A stretch of 64,000 nt of DNA from Holothuria scabra (taxonomy: Eukaryota > Echinodermata > Holothuroidea > Aspidochirotida > Holothuriidae). A model generated the notes under the pieces. The model made no database searches. It worked only from the letters and a program-made list of their open reading frames with translations, and was not told where the DNA came from. The DNA is taken from assembly GCA_037179385.1 (NCBI GenBank), contig CM074188.1, forward strand, positions 20,105,318 through 20,169,317, in the 5' to 3' direction. The position numbers and the translations under genes were made by a program. Below, one piece after another: positions 35,001 to 50,000 of the stretch. Within the stretch, counting starts at the first letter, position 1, and each line of letters begins with the position of its first letter.

Positions 35001-38000
35001 TGTTATGAATATTGCATATTGGCCAGAAATACTACACCGTACTTGACCTGAAACCTTTGTTAGAACAAACAAATCCTCTCTTATTCTTGGCTTTCTCAAG
35101 GACAATAACTTTAAAGAAATTTCTGACATGACTCCGCCTTGCTATCTTTTTGTGGAAATTAATCCCCTGTTTTACTTTTTAGGAAGCAGCAGCACAACGA
35201 TATAAGTTTGTCTAACTTGGTGACACTATATAACACGCTCCTTTTGATGTGTTGTTAAACCCCATCTAACTAAACTATTTACTAACTAACTGCTTCCTAT
35301 GGAAGGTGCTTTGCCTGTCCTTTGGCATTATCTGCATATGTTCTGTATTACCTTTGTCTTTTTTTTCATTTCAGTCCCTTCATCCCTACTGAATATATGT
35401 ATTCAAGAGAGACAAAGAAGGGGAAGAAGATAATATTGTCTGATTCAACTGGAGTGTGAGTATTATTTTGAAATTCCCATCAATTTTGCTTTTTTCTGAG
35501 GAGCCATTCTTATTGTTTGACATTGCTTAGGACTTAAGTCTGGAAGAACAAATATTGAAAGAAGTTCTTTATTAAGTCTGCTTTATTAGTGGCCTTTTTA
35601 CACCAATATGAGGTTATAATTTTGAGTTATTAAAGAAGTTAATCTAAGATGTTAAGCAAACTAACTAATGAAAAAGTCTGTGGCTGTTTAATAGCAGATA
35701 ATTCCTAAACAACCTTGTGTTACAAAGAAGTTTGCCAGGGACTAACTGCAGATATTGTCTTGTAAACTTTCTTCTGCTGTTTGTGGAAGTACTTTAATTT
35801 CCTTTTATGTAGTAATAACTAATAAAGTTCTCTTACCTTACCTTACCTTACCCTTACCCTTACCCTTACCCTTACCCTTACCCTTACCCTTACCCTTACC
35901 TTACCTTACCTTACCTTATCTTGTTATTATAGTATAAAAAGGAGGTAAAGGAGCTGCAATGTAGATTCCATTGACCAACCTGGCAATTTATATCCCATGT
36001 AGATGCTTTGCGCTCAAAGAGTTATTTCGGTTGGTGAGGATTGTTTTCAGATGAAAAACAGTTTTAGCTATGGTTGTGCTGTATATTATACCCTGTCCGC
36101 TGAGTTGCTCAGGACAACTGCTTCATCAATTGTCCTCTGTTTACTGCTGGACTTGTGGTTCAATGTCCTGCATTGTTTATATCTGTACATATTATGGTCC
36201 AATATCATCGCTCTTATGACCATCAGTGAATGGTGACTCCATTTCTACAGAAATGGAGTGACTGTCCTTTTTATACCTTGAAAAAATCTATTCATAATTA
36301 CCAGACTAGACAAGCTGACCAGCTACATACCCTATTCGTTGATAGAGAGGCTTGCAAGAAAAGTCTCAAGTACACATCTATTATCGCCAGGAACACACTT
36401 CTTCAGATTTATCAGCTTAACCCTTCAGTTGCCTCTTTGAGGAAAGGTTCATCAAAATATTTTGTCAGTACTTCTTAATGTTCCTTGGGTATGATAGGTT
36501 GGTGGGCAGGGAGTGTAGAGGGAGGCCGTACAGGGTGATTTATGTTGATCTTCTGTTTATATTGTGTCCACTCTCTTTGTGAGTGCTTTTGTTTCTCAAG
36601 CCCAGAAGGGTTTTTAAGAGTACTTCTATTCACAACTATTATCTTTATTAATTTCTTCTTATTTGCTTATATTATCTTGTTCAGTTACTGTTGTGATAAA
36701 ACAGATACATGAAATAAAATGAAATAAAATGAAACAGTATTTGGGAAAAGTGGTTTACTATTAGCAGGAATCTTTTTTCTAAATGCAGGATATATCTTTA
36801 TTTTCAAACAAATTTCATCTTTTTATTTTGTTGCAGAACACACTCATGGAAAGAATTTCCAGTTTCTGAATGTGAAAGAGACCCATTATTCTGTCATTTT
36901 GGAGCTCACCCCAGAGAAGCTTTTGTTCATGATCATAAGGAAGCTGTCCTATATGACTTCAGAGTAAGATTAACATTTACTGTAGAGGAGGGATTAAGCA
37001 GTTACATGATTCTGAAACATTAGTTAAAAAATCGTACAAATATTTCTCATGTTTTTATTACAAAAAATGTTTTGTTATATTTTAAAACATAACCATTGCA
37101 TTTCAGAGATAAATTAAGAAAATATTGTGCATGAATTTTATGAACAGATTATTACAAAATTGAAGTAATATTAGTCGATGATAAAACATCATTCCTACCA
37201 GGATAAACTGTGTCATATTGAGATGGTCGCCACTTCCCTTTAAAGTTACTGATATTACCAATGATCTCACAATTGCATCAAAATATGTACAAATTATGAT
37301 CTACATTTAATTGTGCAAAAAAAAAAATGTAAGTGCAACTCATCAACCCAGTTCAACCATTTATTTGTAAACATTAGCGAATTTATAGCAGATTTCATTT
37401 AATATTGTGATGCTGTTCTTAAGTTCAGTGTAGATATGTGAGTTAGTCAGGTAGATGGAGTTTTAGGGCTTAGTGTATAATCAATTAGCTTTTTCCCAGT
37501 TGGTGCTCACTGGCTTGTTCCCCGACTCTATTGCCTATGTTGAGTACCTGCTAAAATGGCAGAAGGTTCCATTTTTAAAGTACCCAGTCAGTAGTCAAAT
37601 TTCATACATCTCGACTGCAAGCCATATGCTCTAACCACCTGACCATGCAGTCAGTATGTAAGAAAGGATTACATGGCAGTGTTAAGTTAAGAAAATCTGA
37701 TTACCGTATGTTTTCTAATAAACACCCTTGTTCGAATTACATTTTTGAAAAGGGAGGGGGGGGTTTATTTGAGGGTGTATTTTAATCAAAAATTAACTTA
37801 CCACTAGAACCTACACTTGTGTCTTCAAAACAATCTATGAGTTTCTTACTAGTAGATGTACAGGTGAAAGTTAATGCGATACTGTTATCGGAACTTATCT
37901 TAAATTGTGATTGGCATTTTGTTACATAAGTTGGAAACTTCTATGTGGATGTAACTACAAGCTGTGTTCATTTTGGAACCTTTTTTGTGTGATGACTGCT

Positions 38001-41000
38001 AATTTTGTGTTTGTAAAACTTTGATGTGTCGTGCGTGGATGTACATGTACAAAGGTAAACTGTTTTTAACATTAGACTATTAGGCTACTGTTGTAATGTT
38101 AACAATAGGCTTAATCTGTGGTTTGGGCTTGTAGCGTGAGGAGACCTTGGCCTAGGCCATTGTTACAAATTTTGAAGGGACTGTTTATTAGAGGGTGGGA
38201 GTGTTTATTAGGGAACATATGTACTTGTTTTGGCACAGCATTAAAATTACAAGTAGAAGTTGATATTTTGTTACAAACAGATAAATGGGATGATCTCTTT
38301 TAGAATTTAAGTTCAAACCATGTTTAAAACTGTCAGAAGTTTTACCAAAGTTGAGATTGATGTATATCTGCCTATGTCTGGACTGCAAGCATGGTAATAG
38401 AGGAATGAACTGGGAGTTGGTAGGGCTAGGGCCTGTGTCAGTAGCCTGCCAGGTGGGCATTGCTAGGCAATGAAGGGAAATGCATCTGTCATTAGCAGGT
38501 AAGGAGGAGCGAAATAAACCTACCTTTCCAATCTACACTACCCCCTACCAACCTGCTTCCCTCCATTCTAACTCCATGTTCCACCTCTTTAGTTAACTAC
38601 AAGATACACATGCATGATATCATCTGGGCTATGTTCTCTTAGCAGACAGTTGCCATATTGAAGAAGACCATACTTGTCAATTCTGTTCAGCAGAGGAGAC
38701 ATTTTACCCAGTTATGTTATAGTAATGATAGCAAATTTTAAAGAGATGAAAAATCATTTCATTTGTCAAATGAATGGTGCAGCATTTCTAACCAACTAAC
38801 AACCTGTTTTTATTTCAGAGTCCACCTGGTGTATATAAACCAATTTTTCAGCTGCCAAATCCATGCATGCCAATAGATCAACGTTTTTGTGTTGCCAGGC
38901 AACACCCAACCGATCACTTTTACCACTATCTTGCCACCCAAGATGTCTTAATGCTCTTAGATCAAAGGTTTCCACAACATGCTGTAAGTTCGGCTACTTT
39001 TAACAGCTGTTCCCTTTCAAATGAATGTCATTTCTTTCTCTGTTTATTGTACCTTGAATGAAATTGGCTTCATTTACATTTGCAGATAAGCAATGTACTA
39101 CTCCAATCTTGAGTCTGGCATTATGTCACTATGTGATGCATGCTAGGGCTTTGATTGTATCGAGATTCATTGTAAATTACGACACATATGATTAACGATT
39201 TCGTAAAATGCTCCTTACCACTAATTACATATGGTGTCCTTCCCACACCCTTCTTCCTATAGTTCCTATTTTCAGGCTAGTCCACTATCCCTGCAACTAT
39301 TTTCTACTAAAGATTTAGTGGTTAAAAACCCAAGTTTACTGTTGGTTGACCCATTAAGTCTCCCATGTTGAAACATGTCTTTACTACATGCATATATACT
39401 TTGCTGTAAGCTAGCAAGTCTTAATACCATTTGGAGCTTTTTGTGCAGACATGGAAATACATACTACTCAGGAATTGACCAGGGCGGATCCATGGTGGGG
39501 GGCTTGTGAGGCCCTAGCCCTTTCTTTTTTGCCACATTAACAATAAAAAGATACAGGAAATTAGCAGTGCAACACCCTCACACCCCTGATTCCTCTATAG
39601 TCAGCCCCCCATTTTGGAATGCCTGGATCATGCCTGTTGACAATTATGCTGGTACAAGCTGTCAATTCTATACTGTTGGAGAGCATCAGTATACTGTACC
39701 AGTAGGCTTACTCAACATTTTTCTAAAACACTGATATGCTTAACTGTGATATCAAAAAGTAGTGGCCACCAGAGAAGAAAATCTTGACTGAATGTAGATA
39801 AAAACTCAATGAACCTGCAGTGTTATATTACTTTATTTAAACCTATGAACTGGCACAGACTTTAACTAAGAATGTACATTCTTTGCATATTTTTGACAGT
39901 GTTGAAAATTCACAAATGAAAATGAGGTGGTTTGGTGATTCCTACCCAAGAATTTAAATGTGGAAAAGTGTAGGGCAACAGGCTCCTAAACCTTGTATCC
40001 TGATGAAACTGATTTTTTTATATTGCCAAAAGATATTACATATACTAAGTAAAGCTGTGTATTACTTCATGGCCTATTTGCAATAAGTCTGCCACTTTTT
40101 CAACACAGAACTAAAAAAGACAACACTTCCTTGCTGTAGTAACTGTGGTTGGAGTGGCTAAGGGTCAGGAGAGGTTTTAAGAGTTTTGAATTTTTTTTAT
40201 ACAAGTTAATTTTTACTCCATGAATGTACTAGAAAAATAGCAACAGAAAGCACTTCTCTGTTGTTTTGCCTCCTGATGTGAAAAGTTTTTGTAAAAGGAA
40301 AACATTCCCCTTAGATTCCTTCCCCAGGAGAGACCAATCCTGTAAAACAAAGTTTTGATAGATGGACCTTAACCCAGCAATACATATTTAAGGGAGAGAA
40401 ATTTTCCACGTTAATATTGCTTCGATGTGTGTTAGTTAAACAGTTAGAGTTTTACGGCCCAGTTTCCAACCTGTTGGTTCAAGTCACGCCGGCCTCTGCC
40501 TTTTTTCCAGTTGTGGCACACTGGCTTGTTTTCCCTACTCCATTGCTTATGGAGAGCATCATGAACAAAGGCAGTAGGGTCCTTTTTTAGAGTCTTTGGT
40601 ATGACTCGACCTGGGAAGCGAACCGGGGCCTTCTGCGTGATAGGGGGATTCTCTTACCATTAGACCAAACATGAGGTCTGCATCTATGTGTGAAACTGAG
40701 TGATGATGAAATGAACTTAGCTGACATTACTTGATAAGTATGCTTGAAAAAAAAATAATTTGAGGAAACATTGTGTGTAGGTGTTACTGTGTATCACATT
40801 CAAGAGAATATGTGTGGTTATTATGAGTTATGATATCATTAAATATGGCATCCCTCTCTTAACCATTGTGACATATGTTATAGCTGGGGTGCTTTAGAAT
40901 TGAATTATATTAACTGCTACATTTAAACAAAGTAAAAGGCTGCCATTTCCTTATTCAGTTCATGTAGTAGATTTTTTTTTCTGGGAGAGAGTGCAAGTGT

Positions 41001-44000
41001 AACTATACAGTCCCTTTAAAGCAAAATTTGAGAGCTTCCTAAACTGTGTTCTGCATGATATGGCATGAGAAAATCTGTCCGCGTAAAGAAGGGCAGAACG
41101 AATCGGCCGATCAGGGAACGAACTGGCCGATTTTTTGATGTCATTTAACCACAAGAGTTGTTTGCTTAGTCAGCGCAAATATTTACCCTGCACGAAAGAC
41201 AAGAACTGACCATTGTTCTCTTACAGTTTTGGTGCTAAATATTTCCTATAATTCCATCAAACCAGGACCGATTTTTCTGGTTTAAATTTCGTTTTAATGT
41301 CAACCTGTCCATCAAGTTCAGTTTTAGCGAATAATTCTCTATAACTCCGAAACTTACGTCATTATGCTTCAAGCCACTTTTTGTCCACTGCAAGTGACTT
41401 AACTGCAAAAATGTGACATCTGGAGATATAATCCCTAAAGCAGGCGAAGGCAATTTTGTCTTTCCTTCAAGGGGACGAAATCTGTAATGGATTATTCAGC
41501 ATAAGATAGATTTATGTAAGAGGAAGAAATACACTTTTAAATAATATTGGTAGAAAATTTATACCCTTCCTGTTTGTATTAAAGTTCAATGGAACTTCTT
41601 AAAAACATGAAACTGAAGAAAGTGTTTTTGACCATACACCTTTCCCAAACCCAACCTGTCATCCCCTCCTACGATCTACATTGATCTGGGTTTTGAGAAA
41701 CTCTACAGAATATGGTTATGTGATTGAAATATTTATTTGCATCCTGGTGCAATATGTCCCTAAAAAAAGTGCATCTGTGCATTTGAAACAAAATTAAATA
41801 GTTTAATGACATCTTAATTTATTTACAGGTTCTGCAAACCGTTCATAATGTGAAGGGAATGCCTAGTTACTTGGAAGTTAGTGCTTATGATGGAGCAGAA
41901 AACTGCAGTATTGTAATGGTTGGAGACCATTTTGAAAAGCAAGTTCACTGTTATTTTGTAGAAGGCAAGTATTCATCTTTGGGAGAATGAAAAAGTTGCG
42001 CTTTGATAGGAGAATGTGATTAAGTTAGAATTTTGAAGCAACTGAATAATTCAAACTGGTCTTGGGGATTGTTTCAAACTCATTTAAAAAAAAACTAAAT
42101 AAATACTGTAAAACAATTTCTTCAAGCCTAGTTGGGACTATAATTTCTAAAAATCTGAAACATTTTCATAATTTAAACAATAGCCGTTGTTTGCTTGGAA
42201 GGGTTTGTCAATGCAATGTGATTTTCAACAGGATAATTTAAATTAATTATGGTTTGCAATATCAAGTCTAATGCATTATCTGCACTAGTAATATGTCAAT
42301 AAGCTGTGAACCTACGCTTAATGCTACATGTTTTCATGGCAACGTTCTAGTATCCTGTGAAGTCTTTCCTTCCTTTTTACAGATAAAATGAAGTCAGTCC
42401 CAATATTGTACTCATTACCTTGGAAAGTAACCCCATTTTAGTGAGTATCCATTGCATTTATCCATCCAGAATTCTAAGATATTTTTAGTTGATCATATGT
42501 ACATGTTTAAAGTGACTTACTCAAGAAATTGTCCATTTTAAAATTCATCCCCCTAACATACACATTACATTTACTTCATTGGATGCTGTGTTCTCCTCAA
42601 CAATATCCCCATGCAATTCATACCATTTTTCTGTGCTGTTTTTACAATGTCCTAGTGCTACTCTTACAATGTCTCTGTGTTACTCTTACAATGTCTCTGT
42701 GCTACTCTTGCAATGTCTCAGTGCTACTCTTACAGTGTCTCTGTGCTACTCTTACAATGTCCCTGTGCTACTCTTAACTTGTCTCTGTGCTACTCTTACA
42801 ATGTCTGTGTGCTCTTCTTACAATATCTCTGTGCTACTCTTAAAGCGGCTGACTGAGTTGGTTCATTAAATTCAACAAATTTTTCCAAACCTGTTAAGTT
42901 TTCTTCATATACCAATGACAAATGTCCAATCTTAGACAATCCCCATAGCCTTCTTACATAAAACTGTTTTAAGAGAGAGTACTTAAAGGTTCAAGTCTGT
43001 TTTCAAAAATTCGTGACCAGACACTTTTTCAAATTTTGTGCAAAACCGTTACAAGTCAGGACACTAGAACATTCAAAATTTTAACATTTTCTGTGACTTT
43101 TGGACTTGAAAGCTGGCTTCTTATGCTAACTGTAGGCATTGTCATGTGGTAGTGATCTTTTGAGACTCTCATTAAGTTATCAATATCAACTCAGTGAGCC
43201 TCTTTTAGTTGTCTCTGTGCTAGTCTTTCAATATCTCTGTGCTCATTTGTCTCTATGCTACTCCTACAATGCCCCTAAAATGTTTCTGTAAAAATACCAT
43301 TGAGTTTGGTGGTCAGCAAAAGCAACGGGTAGGGAAAACAAGCCAGTGAGCCACAACTGGAAAAAAGGCCTTGGTTGACTCAACTTAAACCAATTGGTTA
43401 GAGACTGGGCTATAAATCTCCATGTAATTAAATAACTACAATCAATGTCACTGTGCTTCATGTCTGTGTGCTACTCTTATGATCTCTCTTTTCACTGGGC
43501 TACTATTAGCATAACCATAAAAATAGATAAACTGTTTTAAAAAGTTATGTGATTGTTTCCTCTTTGAATGGGTTTCAAACATGAAAGAAAACATTTTTGG
43601 CTGGGTTGATATCTCTGGTTTATTGACCAGTAATGACCAACTAATTGGTCATAGATTCAAAATTAACCTTGACTATGAAGAAATGGTTGAAGTGATGACA
43701 TTTTGAAGTGATGAAGCTTACAAACTGGAAGTGTGTGGTCCTAGGTGTGGCAAGTGTTTCATCCATCTGAACCAACCTTTCAAAACAAAACCAGTTTGAT
43801 GTAAATTGTTGGTCTGGTTTGCATAGGCTTATCCAAAATATGAAGCATATTGTTGCATGAAACAGTGTGAATATAAGAATATACAGGAAAGAACTGTTCC
43901 CACCCCCGCCCCAACTGAGGATTCTAAAATTAAGTAAAATACTTTAACACAGATTTCACTTCCAATGCACAATAGGTTGCACCAGGTTGCATATAACTTT

Positions 44001-47000
44001 CAAAGTGGCTGAGCCCCAAGGCTGGCTGTCATCCAGCATATTGCACCCTCCTGACCCCCAGGGTGAAATCCTGGATGATCACTGGGTAGAAATTTGGTAT
44101 TAGTTGTAATCATTAGCAGTTCTCTGTTATTCTGATATCCATTTCTTACCTTACTGTTATTTTATGTGAAATTTACATGCATCGGACTTCTATGTGAAAT
44201 ATATTTGAAAATTATTAACTGTCTAGTATGCTAAAGAAACTGAAGTTTCACATTCCTACCCACACCCTTTATTAGGACTGCATGAAGTTATTTGATATTT
44301 ACAAAAATGCAACACAAATAATGATTATCTGCTCTTACTTTTTTCACTTGCTAACTCCTGGTTTATGCAATAGGACTTTCTGATTACTTCTTTTTATTGC
44401 TTGTGCTAAATTAGACAATTTGTACCGGTGTCTTATACAACTGTAATGGTATTGTGGATTTGCAAAATAAAAAATGCAATACAAATATGAAAGTATGTAT
44501 GAAGTTTAAAGAGTGTTAAAGAAGTTCTTGCTAAAGCTTAATCTTTCTTTTACACAATAAAGGGAGGTTTCATGTTCAGTTTTCTGTGTCAGTGAGTTCT
44601 ATTTACACATATGCTTTAAAATGAATGCATCGTAGGTTGCAGAAAACATATCACAACCATCTTGGAAAAACAGTAAATAAAAAATAAAATTAAAGAACCT
44701 CATCCTTCTATTTGTGAACAAAAAACAATGTAAAATAAAACATGTTTTGTTTTACTTAGCCTTATTTGAATTTGAAGAAACAGTAGTTCCAGAATTGATT
44801 TTTTTTTTTCATGTTTAGTGAATGGGTAGAAGTGATTGATGGGATCAGTAAATGTGGTAATCCAAATATTTGGGAAAGATTAGATCAACCTTTAATGGGA
44901 TTAGCTGCCTGTCAGGTGTCCTTAGAAGACAAGAAAAGTTGGAATGTTATTCAGGTGAGTTTGTTTAAAAGAAAAAAGATAATGTTCTTTGGTAATTTTA
45001 AATGTTATTTCATAAATTATGTTTTATTTGATATTGTTGTTCAAAGCTACAAGAATAGATTACTTACCTTCAAGTGTAAGCAAGAGTCATACCAATGGAA
45101 TAATGCTGATCTGGTTAAATTCTCACTCCACACAGTAACAATTGTCTTTACTACTCAAACTTTGGCCCCGTGTTTATAGCATTATGTTGAGTGATTACGG
45201 GATTGCAGCAGCTGTTTTCAAAATCCCTACAAAGGAAAGTGCAAGCAGGGAATTCTCCCCTACAACTTATTGTTTAAAGCAATCATTGACTGGACAGTGT
45301 GAAAATTACATTGCTTGAATGTCAAAGTGCAGTTATCAACTGTATTTAGAGCTATAGGGCTAGGGTCAAATGTGTTTGGATAGACAGTTGAGCATAACTA
45401 CTGAGCTGGATTGATCAAAAAGAATTTTATGATACATTCAATCAATGGTCAATCAATCATTTAAATAATTGGTTTTATAATAATAATATTAAAATTATGC
45501 TAGGTTTTGAAAACCCAAGAAGAATGTAGATTTATTGAACTATGTGTAAATTGGGTTTGTGATTTTTCAGACATTTAAGTGAAATTCAGTGATAATGGCT
45601 CATGTGTTGGATTAGGGTTTCTTAGGTGCATGAAAGTTGGAAGCAAAAATCCTGCAGTTTGGCAGATGTTGTGACTATCAATACAATTGCATCTGGTAAA
45701 TGTTCAGGGAGCAGTCAATAACTATTCACAATACTTTCATTTGTCCACAATGCTGTGAATAAGACACAGGATATGCATAGATATATACAGTAAATGGGAG
45801 AGTAATAATTTTTATAGAATTCACTATCATGTGATCAAATATAATACCATTGAGCACAGAAATAAAATCATTTCTTTCTATGCCTTTCTTCTTGACAACT
45901 CTTCGTACATCTGTCGATGATTTTGCATGGAAGTTTAACAAAGTTGATTAAAATTTCACTTGGAATGCAGTGCCTAGACACTGTTAAATCATTATAGAAC
46001 TTAGTTTTACCAAAGCTTCCATGTTTTAAAAATGAATTTCCCCAGAATTTGCCAAAATTTTTGTTGAAATCCAGTGACTATTTTCTTGGCATGGATTGGT
46101 CCAATGGTTTTAAGACTTTTAATATTACTGCAGAAATCAGTCCCAGATATGTTCTTCATCAGTACCCACAATTTCCAAAATATTGTTCAAAATTGTCTCA
46201 GATTATTAAAATTTACTGAAAGTGAGAATATTTGAGGTCATAAATGAAAACAAATTAGCCATAGATAGTTTATTATGACAGATGACTTTTTTAAAGGCAG
46301 TAAACTCTCACTTCAAGCTGCAATTTTCCGTTTTGGTCCACAGAAGTTCTCAATTGGCATAGCTCTTTGATTGACAGCATGTTCAAAAATGCATGCATAT
46401 TGTAGCTCATATCATATTATACAGCATGTACTGTACTGAGAGTGTTTAAATTGTAACATTGGTGTTTTGTATATTCACTCTGAAGTGATAAATTGAGATC
46501 GTATCTGGATGGGATGAGTTTTAGACATTGTGGGAGTGGGGGGGGGGGGGGGGGTGAGAATTGGAACTGTTTGAGGTGAGAGGGTCAGTCCTTTAAAGTC
46601 ATTACATGATTACACCAATGGGTTTATTAGTTATTTTTTCTTAAAATTTAACAACAGATTCAATAATTAAATTTCATTCATACTTGGTAATAATCTTGAA
46701 CTCCTATTGGTCCATTTTGGTCAGGTGACTGTGCATAATCCGCAATAAACCCAAGTAACCCTTCTTTATCCTCCGTTGATAAAACACGAACGAACCATCG
46801 GTGGAGGAATACAATAAACCCTGATACTACATAATACAGTACCATTAGGGTTACAGGCTTACAAATCATTTGTCCACTACTTCCTATCTATACAGACTCG
46901 ATTATGCCTAGGCTGCATGCATATGTGCTGTATTTATACCATGCTATGCTATTCAGTGCTTGCTTCATGCTTTGCTTGCCCGCCCCATGCTACTGATGCC

Positions 47001-50000
47001 CTAGTAATATACAGCTAAGTTACAGGGATAGTATGGGTTAGGATAGGTAGGCTCTTCTTATGATTTTAACTTGAGTAGTCAAAACCCAAAATGATACAAC
47101 ACAACAAAATATAATAAGAAGTAGGCCTAAAGATTCATGGAAAAGATTAAGTCCCCAAATATAAGTGTTCAGATCAATTACTAATGTTAGTACTAACGTT
47201 AATGCAAGTGCGACTGTCAAGTATGCCATGGTAGTCCAACTAATGTGAATATTGTAACAGTGAAATGCTGTCATTAGAGTTAAACCTAAAACAATAGTCA
47301 TTCTAAAGTTAGCCTAGAATTGCCTCAACATGACAAGGTCTAGACGGCTTAAGGCTTTTTTCAAATTTGCGTATTAGTTAAACGTTTTTAGCCTAGGCTA
47401 TCTAGCCCTAGGTAGCTTACTGTACCTTGTTCAACTTCCTCTGATGTCTTAATCTGATTCCTAGCTTAGGAATTGTGCAGTGCAGACTAGCTTGCATTTG
47501 GACCCAAATTTTTAATTTTTGTCCTTGTTTGGATTGCTGCAGTTCTTAAATATTAGCAATATTTCCTCTATGTAGTAACATAGCTGTTACATTCTATGGT
47601 TTATGGATCTACCGAATCCAGTTTGTACAATGGTATGCATTGTTCATTGCGCTAGAACATTTCCTGTAATGGTTATCAGGGTTTTAATGTTTCCACTTTT
47701 AGTGGAAAATGCTGTTTTCTAGAAACATTTTCTCTCTTTTCAGTCTTTTTTAATGAAAATTTTGTTGTGTATGAATGAACAAGGTTAATCAACACTGGAC
47801 TGTGCATTGAGTACAGTATAATGCCTTCTCGGGGGTTAATGCTATCGCTGGATGTACTCGGGCTATGCCCTCGTGCATTGCTTGCATTAACCCCCATTCA
47901 TTTCGTTTAGTTTCGTTTATTTGTTTTTCTACATCATCAAAATGTATAGATACACAAACGTAATGAATATAGTACATACATAACACTGAAGTAGATGGAA
48001 GTAAAACTAAAAAACCCTGAGGGGCTTGTCGAGAGTTCTACTCCCCAAAACAACAAAAGCAAGTTACCTAAAGTAGTTGTGTAGCAAACACAAATAAGCA
48101 AAAAGAAAAAGAAAAAAGGACAGAAAATTCAAAAAACTAAAGGGAAAGGTAATGAAAAAGAATACAAGACCAGAACCAACCCTTACAAAAACCCCTCTTA
48201 ACAACCTGGCCCCTTCCCCCAGCCCCCCTCCCACCCATGAAAGCCCTAGGCTTCCCACAAACAAAATGTGCATAGTGACAAAAACATGTATGATGTATGC
48301 ACTTGAACAGTATGAAAAGTCAACCATGAACCATTGGGCATTATCCACTACCAATGCACAGTTCAGGGTTGATTAACCTTTAGTTATAATACTGTTTATA
48401 TCAAACACAACATGTCCAGTTAAACTGAGGGAATCAAGAGCTATTCCAGTTTGCAACCATTCACAGTACCATTGAAGCAAAGTATTTGAAAGATTGCAGC
48501 TGATGGCCCCAGTTATGCCTGGTTAAATCAGACCATCACTTGACTGTTCGAATTTGTCTACATCGCAAAGACCGTTTACATGGGGCGAAGTGCAATGGAG
48601 CATACTGTATAGGGCCTTGTTGAGGATTAATCACACCTTGAAATGAGTTTTATGCTGTAGATGTGAAAAATCTTGGGCATGAGCTGGCTGTGGACATTGT
48701 GGTGGTGTAACTTGGGCTGAGGGGAGACAAATATTTTCTTCCATGCTCCAACAGTTTCCCATAGCTAATTTCACACAGTATTTTTTATACCTGACAATTT
48801 TCATCTCTGTTAAAAATAATTCCATTTTTATTTTGTTCACTAGATTTCAGGTGCAGGGGACCTGTTTTGCCAAACATTCATTCCACCTGACACAGATGCA
48901 AGTCCCAAAGATCAAATAAGGGATAAAACTTCACTTCATTTGTGTGAAATTTGGTTGAAAGCTGCATCAGCAGGTACGGAGGGACTAGTATACGTGAATG
49001 ATTCTTCAGAAGATCAAGCAGATATTAGAGACACATCAAATGCAAAGAAGTTGCAAGTAGTTAATTCTGTTGCTGCTAAGGATTTGAAAAGTGCTCTTGG
49101 AACAAAGCAACAAAAGTTATGTTGCCCAGAGAGATGTCACAAAAGATCAAGGTTTGGTAAGGTTCTCAAGACTAAATTTTGAAAATTAAGGTTACTGTGT
49201 TCCTGGGGAATTTTGCAAGAAGTATGATATTTGAACAAAAGGGAATTTCAGACTAAAACATGTCAAGAAAATTTACCAAGTGATTTCCAATTAATGAAAA
49301 AAAAATCATAATAAATTTTTTATAGCACAAAATTCATTTGCCAGAACTGTTGAGAGTGTTATGGAAAACAGGCAAGAATTATTCATAAAGGTATCACAAA
49401 CATTTGATTAATGCTTTGTTGTAAAATTGAAATAACTATTGTAGGATATGCTTATGCAAAATTGTGAGCTGTCTCACTTCAGAAAGTGAACATAGAGGGT
49501 TCCCAAACTGAACAATATGGCCCCTCTGAGGGTGTTTGTAGCATCAGGGATGCAAGGTGGGGGGGGGATTATAGGTGCTACCAAAATTGCTCTGCAGTTG
49601 GTCAGTTAGTTAGATGGAGTTTTACAGCCGTTTCCAACCTTTTGGTTCAAGTCAAGCCGGCCACAGAATTTTTTCCAGTTGTGGCTCACTGGCTTGTTTT
49701 CCCTACCCCATTGCTTATGTGGTGCATCACACACAATGGCAGTAGGTTCCTTGTTTAGAGTTTTTATTATGACTTGACCTGGGCCTTCTGCGTGAGAGGA
49801 GGATGCTCCTACCATTTTGCTCTGCAAAAGTCATTAGTGTTGCATGTGGTTTAAAAAGAGTCATTTTATGTTTATATTTTTTTCTGAAAGCCTTGAAATC
49901 ATGCAGCCACAGAAATGTGTCAGTGACCTGAATGAGGAACAGTACCCCTAAATTTTGTTAAGTCAGTTGTAACATAAAATGGGTATGCAAAGGCAATGAA

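Noticed and set aside
35831..35922. Possible interstitial telomere repeat
   Set aside because: The 6-mer is CCCTTA (complement TAAGGG), not a rotation of CCCTAA/TTAGGG.
40614..40667. Functional tRNA gene on the minus strand
   Set aside because: Box A and B are good but no acceptor stem pairs, and the same sequence continues into a repeated SINE body.
42529..42869. Open frames with LCYSYNVS repeats
   Set aside because: Translation of the 22-bp minisatellite.
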